Assembly (NCBI RefSeq): GCF_048564905.1 | Contig: NC_132992.1 | Span: forward strand, 31,916,501-31,980,500 | From: Vicugna pacos | Lineage: Eukaryota > Chordata > Mammalia > Artiodactyla > Camelidae | Direction of reading: 5' to 3' | Length of the DNA: 64,000 nucleotides | In this document: positions 58,001 to 64,000 of the stretch, one piece after another | How positions within the stretch are numbered: the stretch's first letter is position 1 | How the letters are laid out: each line of letters opens with the position of its first letter | Position numbers and translations under genes: made by a program | The notes under the pieces: generated by a model | Seen by the model: only the letters and a program-made list of their open reading frames with translations | What the model was told of the DNA's origin: nothing | Databases searched by the model: none

Positions 58001-59580
58001 GGGGAGAGGGAGATGGAAGAACATGAAACATAAACACCGGAAAGAAGACATTCGAGGAGGTTTTATTCGCCCAGTGATATCCATCAGTTCTCCTTTTCTA
58101 ACGTGACCCTCATTCCACATGCTTGGGCCCTGACTGCTGGAAGTACATGCAGGCAATAGAATTTGTTTTATTTACCTGCTCCTCGGGTGACTGAAAGGAA
58201 TTTGAGATAAGAATCACACCTTGTTTTGCTTTATGTGTCACTGACAGAGCATCACACCCCGTGGGTAACTGCACGTTTCGAGAATGAACGCGTGCGCTTA
58301 GGGATTCCTGAGCTTGCACAGCAGCGTGAGAGCAGCTGGGTGGTCTGCTGAGCCGGGGAGGCTTGTGAGCCTGATAACTCTGCTCAGGACCCTAATCTGA
58401 GTAAGAGCTAAAATAAAGTTCTTCTTACCTGGTGAGAAAATCATTGTAGGTGAATATCTATCCTTTGAAGAATATGATTCTTGTGTTCAACTGACTTAGT
58501 CACAGCCATTGTTACTGGATTGACAGCACTGCCCTGAGAGCCTCTGCGGGGCAGCGTCACAGCTTCCGCCCCAGCAGCGTCCCCGTGCCTTAAAATGGCT
58601 TCTGGGAGCAGGGAGCAGTGTTTGGACTTCCGTAATACAATCACAGTTTGCATGAACTAAACGCCATCTTGGAGAATTAACAGGCTATGAAAATGACCCC
58701 GTTAAAACTTCTGAGGGTTTTGTTTCTCTAGCATAAATAATTACACTGGCAACTAGACAGACATCCTGAGAGGCAATGAGTAACCAGTGCTTTCCCTCGA
58801 GGTTCCTGAATTCTCTAATAAAACAAATAAATAGGAGACAGAGCCATGGCACACACAGGCCTCTGGAGTGAGAGGGCCTGGCTAATACTATTAAGCACCT
58901 AAACCTGACTTTCTAAAAGAAAATACCCAGTTGGATTAAAACAAGGATGTGACAAGAAGTTAATAGGTGGTGTTTCATGAACCAAGTTACCTAAGTAAGG
59001 TCACCTGTCCCTCCTAAGGCCGAACGTGTAAGCCTGCTGTCACCCAAGTGTGGTCCAGGGACCCCCGAGGAGCCCCCGTCAGGGAGGTTTACTGCGCTCA
59101 GTGAGTGTCCTCTCTTGTGCTGCAGATCAGCACTCAGCCAGTGATTCAGAATAACCCCCCTGCCATTATCTCTCTCTCTGTACACATCCCTCCTCCCTGG
59201 TCCACACATTCGAGGTGCTTCAGGATCCCCCAACTGTACTCTGTGTCAATCCCACAGGGAGACGGCTGGGCTCTTTTTGGTAAATCCCTCCTGCACTGGT
59301 GCCTAGGAACAGCTTCCATGGAGAGAGCGGGGCAATGTCACGACTCACCTCATCTGTTTTCCTTATCTCTGTGCTTTTCTCTGAAGTCCAATGTCCAAAA
59401 ATGGTTTCATTTAATTTGTCCAGTTTTCTTGTTGGAAGCTCAGCTCTGTGTTATTGAAGTGTAAGTCAGTGTAATTTATTTTTATTGTATCTTACAAATG
59501 CATCAGTCCTTGATGATGGGGGACAAAACCCTGATCATTTAACCAGAGATTATTTGAGAACTGCAGTAGATCCCATTTCC
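55050..59580. other. Downstream flank of first Trav6-like unit
   Basis: No V segment is visible. It holds an (AAC)n run at 56026-56051, an antisense L1 3' scrap near 56821-56900, and near 57365-57830 a stretch that recurs near 63520-64000. The rest is ordinary intergenic sequence. Confidence 0.6.
57365..57830 (+). repeat. Locus-specific duplicated segment, first copy
   Basis: It shares with 63520-64000 the phrases 'cttctcattagcaaggatgt' (57557 and 63710) and 'tgctggctgtaggagatgta' (57738) / 'tgctggttgtaggggaagta' (63891). Similar minus-strand frames in both copies are shadows of the shared sequence. Confidence 0.85.
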
Positions 59581-59924
59581 TCCACGACATGTTGATTGAG
59601 ACCTGGGGAATGAATAGAGCTAATTCAGGTAAAGGCTGAGAACAGAGTAGCGAGGACTTTCTAGGAAGAGGGAGCCTTCCCTGACCATGGGGACCCGTGG
59701 AGAAATATGCAAGGAAGAGACCCGACTATTCCACTTGAAGTTGTGCCTGAGATTATTTGAGAAGCTATAGATACCTGCACCGTGCAGAAAATAATTGAAA
59801 TAATTGAGTATTGCCCGAAGCATTGTCTAGGGCTCTATTCTTAGGGTCCAGGCTGATTCCCCTTTATCATCTCTCCAGCTGTTATCAGGAGGTCAGACCT
59901 GCTGTGGTGCAGTTTGTCGGAGGA

Positions 59925-59938
59925 CCACCAGAGGGCGG
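59925..59938 (+). promoter_or_regulatory. CTCF-like motif upstream of the 60.1 kb V
   Basis: CCACCAGAGGGCGG, about 213 bases before the ATG, the same spacing as in the 54.5 kb copy. Confidence 0.6.
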
Positions 59939-60137
59939 GCTTCCTTCAGACGTGGTTCATGTTTGCTTTCAGGCGCTGATTTGACTTGCCTGCCTCTGAG
60001 GCCTCAAGACAGATGACTTGCTGTGCAGAGAGGGGCTCTCAGTTCCTGAGTGAGGAGTTTCTATAACATCCAGTTGGAGACTAAAGCTGTTAGATTTATT
60101 GTATTCCGGGGAGCAAGGACCATTTTCCCCTGCCAAC

Positions 60138-60610
60138 ATGCTTTCTGCCACTTACCCAATTCTTGTGATTTTCTTATTATACAGTAAGTAATATTTTAAT
60201 GTAAATGTTAATGATTTTTCATATTCTTATAATCATAGTTAACTTTTAGTTTACTTCTCCGGCAGAAAACCCTCCTCCTGTGCATTTCTAACATAACAAG
60301 GTGATTCTCTTTTAGGGGGAACCAGTGGAGACTCAGTGACCCAGACTGAAGTCCCAGTCACTCTCCCAGAGGAGGCACTTTTGATCCTGAACTGCACTTA
60401 CCAGAGCACTTATTCAGATCCCGACCTGTTCTGGTATGTGCAGTATGTCAACAGAGCTCCTCAACTCCTCCTGAAGGGCTCAACTGCAAACCCGAGGCCC
60501 GAGCATCAAGGTTTTCAGGCCACTCTTGATAAGAGTAGCAGGACCTTCCACCTGCAGAAACCATCCGTGCAGACGTCAGACTCGGCCGTGTACTACTGTG
60601 CTCTGAGCGA
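60138..60610 (+). CDS. T-cell receptor alpha variable segment, TRAV9-related group like mouse Trav6, copy b
   Basis: The leader exon 60138-60183 encodes MLSATYPILVIFLLY and ends at donor gtaagt. A 132-base intron precedes V exon 60316-60610. The mature start is GDSVTQTEVPVTLPEE. CDR1 region reads STYSDPDLF where copy a reads TTDSDPYLF; framework 2 (WYVQYVNRAPQLLLKG) is nearly identical. First cysteine is in ILNCTYQS, tryptophan in LFWYVQY, and second cysteine in VYYCALSD. The frame is open and the RSS canonical. It is a tandem duplicate about 5.6 kb downstream of copy a, with shared promoter and 3' flank. It looks functional. Confidence 0.88.
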
Positions 60611-60649
60611 CACAGTGAGAGGGGCTGCAGGGGGAGCTGAGCACAAACC
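60611..60649 (+). other. V 23-RSS of the 60.1 kb V
   Basis: Heptamer CACAGTG (60611-60617), a 23-base spacer, and nonamer GCACAAACC (60641-60649). Confidence 0.93.
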
Positions 60650-63510
60650 CAGAGGCGCAGGTGCAGTCTGGCTGTGGGCGGCCCTGGGAGGGGCTGCTAT
60701 TTTCTCTCTCCAGTGTTCTGTGTGCTGGAGGCAGCCTCAGTGTCCTGCCAGCTGTGATGCTCAGAGCCAAGAACCTTGGAAAGCTCAGATTGCTCTACAG
60801 AGAGGAACTTGGTGAGGAAAATTGGAGAAAGAAACCTACATGATCTTTTCTAGAAATGCCTGTTTTCAGCCCACCGTCTTTCCCAGAGATGGCATAGGAT
60901 TCCTGTGACGTGTCACTAACTCGGATCGACAGGTCAGTTGATGGATGCTGAAATATTTCAAAACCTGTCAATGAAACTTCCCAGGGTGCATTGTTCATGG
61001 ACGCATGTGTGATCTTGAGGCTAGTCCCTTGTTTATGCATCTCAGAGCAGGATTGTGTGTCTTGCTGAGTTTTACTGCAGACAATCCAAGTCAGGCTGCC
61101 AGCCCATCAAACACGGACAGGCAGATACCCAGAAGCTGCAGCAAAGGGAGCCTCTGGGGAGGGGGCTGGGGACACGAAGTTGTCACCACCAGCAGGACAG
61201 GTGAGGGCTCTTCCAGCCCCTGTGGGTGCGGCAGCGGACCGGGGCCACCAGCTGCAGCCCTGCTGCTTCTTCACGATTCTTCCTCTTTAGGGGCTCGAAC
61301 AAATTAATCACCCTCTTAATCACCCACAATTCAGAGCCTCTGCCCTTGCGCATGGTATCTCTGCTGCAGAGTTCTTCCAGTATCCTTGGGTGGAGTTTAA
61401 CTTAAATCAGATACAGCAAAGTTCTACAACTTAAAAATAGAAATAGAGATAAATAAATAAAAAGCTACTGCTCCCTCAAAGAGCTCTCCAGGTTCCTGAA
61501 TCACTTAGATGACACATTTATAATCTGGACACAAACAACTGTATTCTTTTAAAGAAGTAATGCAAGTAGATATTAGGTACACGTCGCATGCGATACAAAT
61601 GAGCTCAGCCCACCGCCATCCTGCTTCACTTCACTGCACGTGTCAGCTGCCTTTTCTCTGCCCTGTGTGCATCCTGTCCACCGCTGACATCCTCCGCTGT
61701 GTCTGCCCTCATCCCCACCTTCTCCAGACAATGTGATTCAGGTTCAGCAACGTAGTGCCCCTGAAATGTCATCCTTAAAAATCAAGGCCACTTGATTTCA
61801 TGATAAAAGAGTCCTTTTCTTTAATAAAAGGTAAGATTTCCATCAGAGTCAGATGTCCTCAGGAGTGAACAGTTCAGTGTCAAATCTGTGCCCTCCTCTG
61901 AGGTGGGGTGGAAGCCCCTCCATTCACACCATCTTTCTCCTGTAACCTCCGTCATCCTAGGTATTTCCAAGCAGAGAGAGACAGATGAGCTGGACTCGAA
62001 ATCGTGACTCAATCAAACAACTTCCTCAAGAAGTGGGACCAGCTTTGTCTCTGGTTTACCCGATGGAGGAAGGCACTGCTCGCTAGACGCAGCCGCCAAT
62101 TACAGGAGGCACAGAGGACGGGGACACAGTGAACGCCTCAGAAATATACAACGAACCACGTCCATAGTGTGGAAAACTCTACAGGACAAGCCTGATATTT
62201 TTCAACTACAAGCGCAAGGAATAAATGGGAATGAGGAGCCCATAGACAGGAAGAGGCTTAAGTAGCTTATCAGTCATTCACAGTATGTGGCCCTTCGGTG
62301 GGGGTGATTTAATCAAACTCAAGAAATTGACATTTGAATACGTGTTGGATACTGGACAATATTAAGGAATTATTGTTAATTTTAAGTGTGCTGAGAGCTG
62401 TTTTTTTTCCAAAAAATGAAAACTTAAAAATATTCCCTAAAATAACCAAATACAAAGCATTATGATTCTTGGGAGTTAAAAACTTCAGCATGAGTAAATG
62501 TTGTGTGGGGTGCATGATACAAGGTTGGCCTTGAATTCATAACAGATGCCACTGAGCCATAGGTCCCTGGGGCTTCACTGTTCTGTCCTGCACACTTTCA
62601 TATATACTTGAAATCACATTTAATAAAATGAACGTTGACATTACCTAGATTCCAATCCCGTCATGTCCACTGCAGCGTGACTTTTGAAGCATTCTTTAAC
62701 TGATCTGTGCCTCAGTTTCTTGGTGTATAAAATGGTCATAATAAACTGACCTCATGGGGGTAAGAACTAAAGAAAATCATTTACATCTCTACATATTTAA
62801 AGTTATTGTAAAATTAAATTGTATGTAAACACACACATGTGTTTTATATAAATAAAATAAAATTTTAGCACAGGTACATGGGGTGGCATCTGACACAAAA
62901 GGGGCTCAGGGCATGATGAGTATTATTAGCGTAAAAGGCAGAGTCGTTCCAGGACCTACATCAGATTTTCAGTCATGTCCTGTTTTTATAACATAACGTA
63001 ATCTTTGATGTGTTTTTCAAGAAGAGAAGCAAGGTTCACTGAAGAGACAGGGACAGCTGGACATTGCTTGACGGTGTCCCCACAGGTCCAGATGCCCTGA
63101 GGTCAATGTCCCCATTCACAGAGCCCCTGCCCAGATAAGCCCCAGCCCCAGAGAAGAGCAGGTGACTGATGTTCAACATAAAATGCTCTTCTCAGGGCCC
63201 AGGCAGGGCCACGAAAATTCCCTTGACTAGATAATTTAAGCTGTGCATTCCACATTTGCTGACAGACCAAAGAAGAAATGCTCTAAGACTTGATCAGTGT
63301 TCAAGCAGCCTTCAAACTGATTTGGTTTCAGCCTTGCACACTGTTGAAATAAACATTCAGCAAAATTCCACTTGTCAAGGTAAAAGCTGACGAAGGAATG
63401 GCTTTTTCCCCCTGAACAGACATACCACTAACAGATAAGTTTTGAATTGCTAAACCTCTCTAGGTTACGGAGGATTCTCTCTCCTCTTATTTGAAGTTTG
63501 CAAACATTTT
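60650..63510. other. Downstream flank of second Trav6-like unit
   Basis: The first few hundred bases duplicate the flank of copy a. A MIR-like remnant lies near 62645-62800 (gatctgtgcctcagtttctt, 62702). No V segment is visible. Confidence 0.6.
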
Positions 63511-63519
63511 TTCAATATA

Positions 63520-64000
63520 TCTGAACTATGACTGACTGAGGAATTAATTCTCCCTGAGGTGAAGTGATTATTGGAGAAGAGGAGATTCTCATGCTGTATC
63601 CAGTTTTAATGCCATCTGTCTTGGGACTGGGGTAAGCTTTTTCACCGGCTCCAAAAAATTAGGGAAAAGGGTCACATATCTTCAAACCAGGAGGCATCTC
63701 AACACTCCTCTTCTCATTAGCAAGGATGTGGTGCCTCCTGCATCACTGATCTGCGTCTCCGCTCACGTCCTGCCCACACAGAGTGTCCTCTCTCCATCTC
63801 TGCAGCTCAACTCCTGTCTTCACCTGTCGGGACCGTACTTCCTGGGAGCACAGCGCGGGGCACAGCAGTGAGAGGAGACATCTGTTTTCCTGCTGGTTGT
63901 AGGGGAAGTAGCTGAGACACTGAATCATTGTCATTTCATAATTGAGAGGCACAACGATTAAAATGCAGATTTTAATGCTTAGAATAGTTTAATAGTTTTA
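63520..64000 (+). repeat. Locus-specific duplicated segment, second copy, cut by the window end
   Basis: Counterpart of 57365-57830, in the same order and orientation, still matching where the window ends. Confidence 0.85.

Overview
The window is mammalian germline DNA from a T-cell receptor alpha/delta (TRA/TRD) locus, inside the V-segment array. All twelve recognisable V segments lie on the + strand. Each has the two-exon V layout: a short leader exon (L-PART1), an intron of 121-260 bases, a V exon of about 95 codons, and a 3' recombination signal with heptamer, spacer and nonamer. No D, J or constant region is present. The host is most likely a camelid (camel or llama/alpaca group). Two copies of a tRNA-derived SINE (31494-31620 +, 39991-40101 -) share the tail I know from camelid SINEs, and the L1 copies look cetartiodactyl. 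This species call is from memory, not from a search.

Order of V segments, subgroups named by remembered human or mouse proteins: TRAV24 (6.1 kb), TRAV25 (9.9 kb), TRAV9 copy a (15.6 kb), TRAV22 (23.2 kb), TRAV13 (26.5 kb), TRAV14/DV4 (32.3 kb), TRAV9 copy b (36.6 kb), TRAV10 (43.6 kb), TRAV12 (46.4 kb), TRAV16 (51.3 kb), then a tandem pair (54.5 and 60.1 kb) of a TRAV9-related group resembling mouse Trav6. Ten look usable. TRAV12 has a one-base leader frameshift. TRAV10 is open but lacks the core tryptophan and has a degenerate heptamer. The series 13-14/DV4-9-12-16 matches human order, whereas TRAV24-TRAV25 upstream of TRAV9 and TRAV22 does not, so a block boundary is implied between about 10.5 and 15.3 kb, where nested L1 copies sit.

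Between the V segments the DNA is old repeats: many L1 pieces on both strands, MIR/L2 remnants, two SINEs, one probable solitary LTR, microsatellites and a CpG-rich patch near 29.2 kb. CTCF-like motifs in V orientation lie 130-310 bases upstream of nine of the twelve leaders. TRAV14/DV4 has a perfect CRE, and the TRAV9 copies carry an ETS site. Each V would be joined to TRAJ (or TRDD/TRDJ for TRAV14/DV4) by RAG in thymocytes and spliced to the constant region, giving the variable domain of a surface T-cell receptor chain. I found no undescribed non-immune system. The best leads are in V-segment regulation, recombination-signal variation and block duplication.
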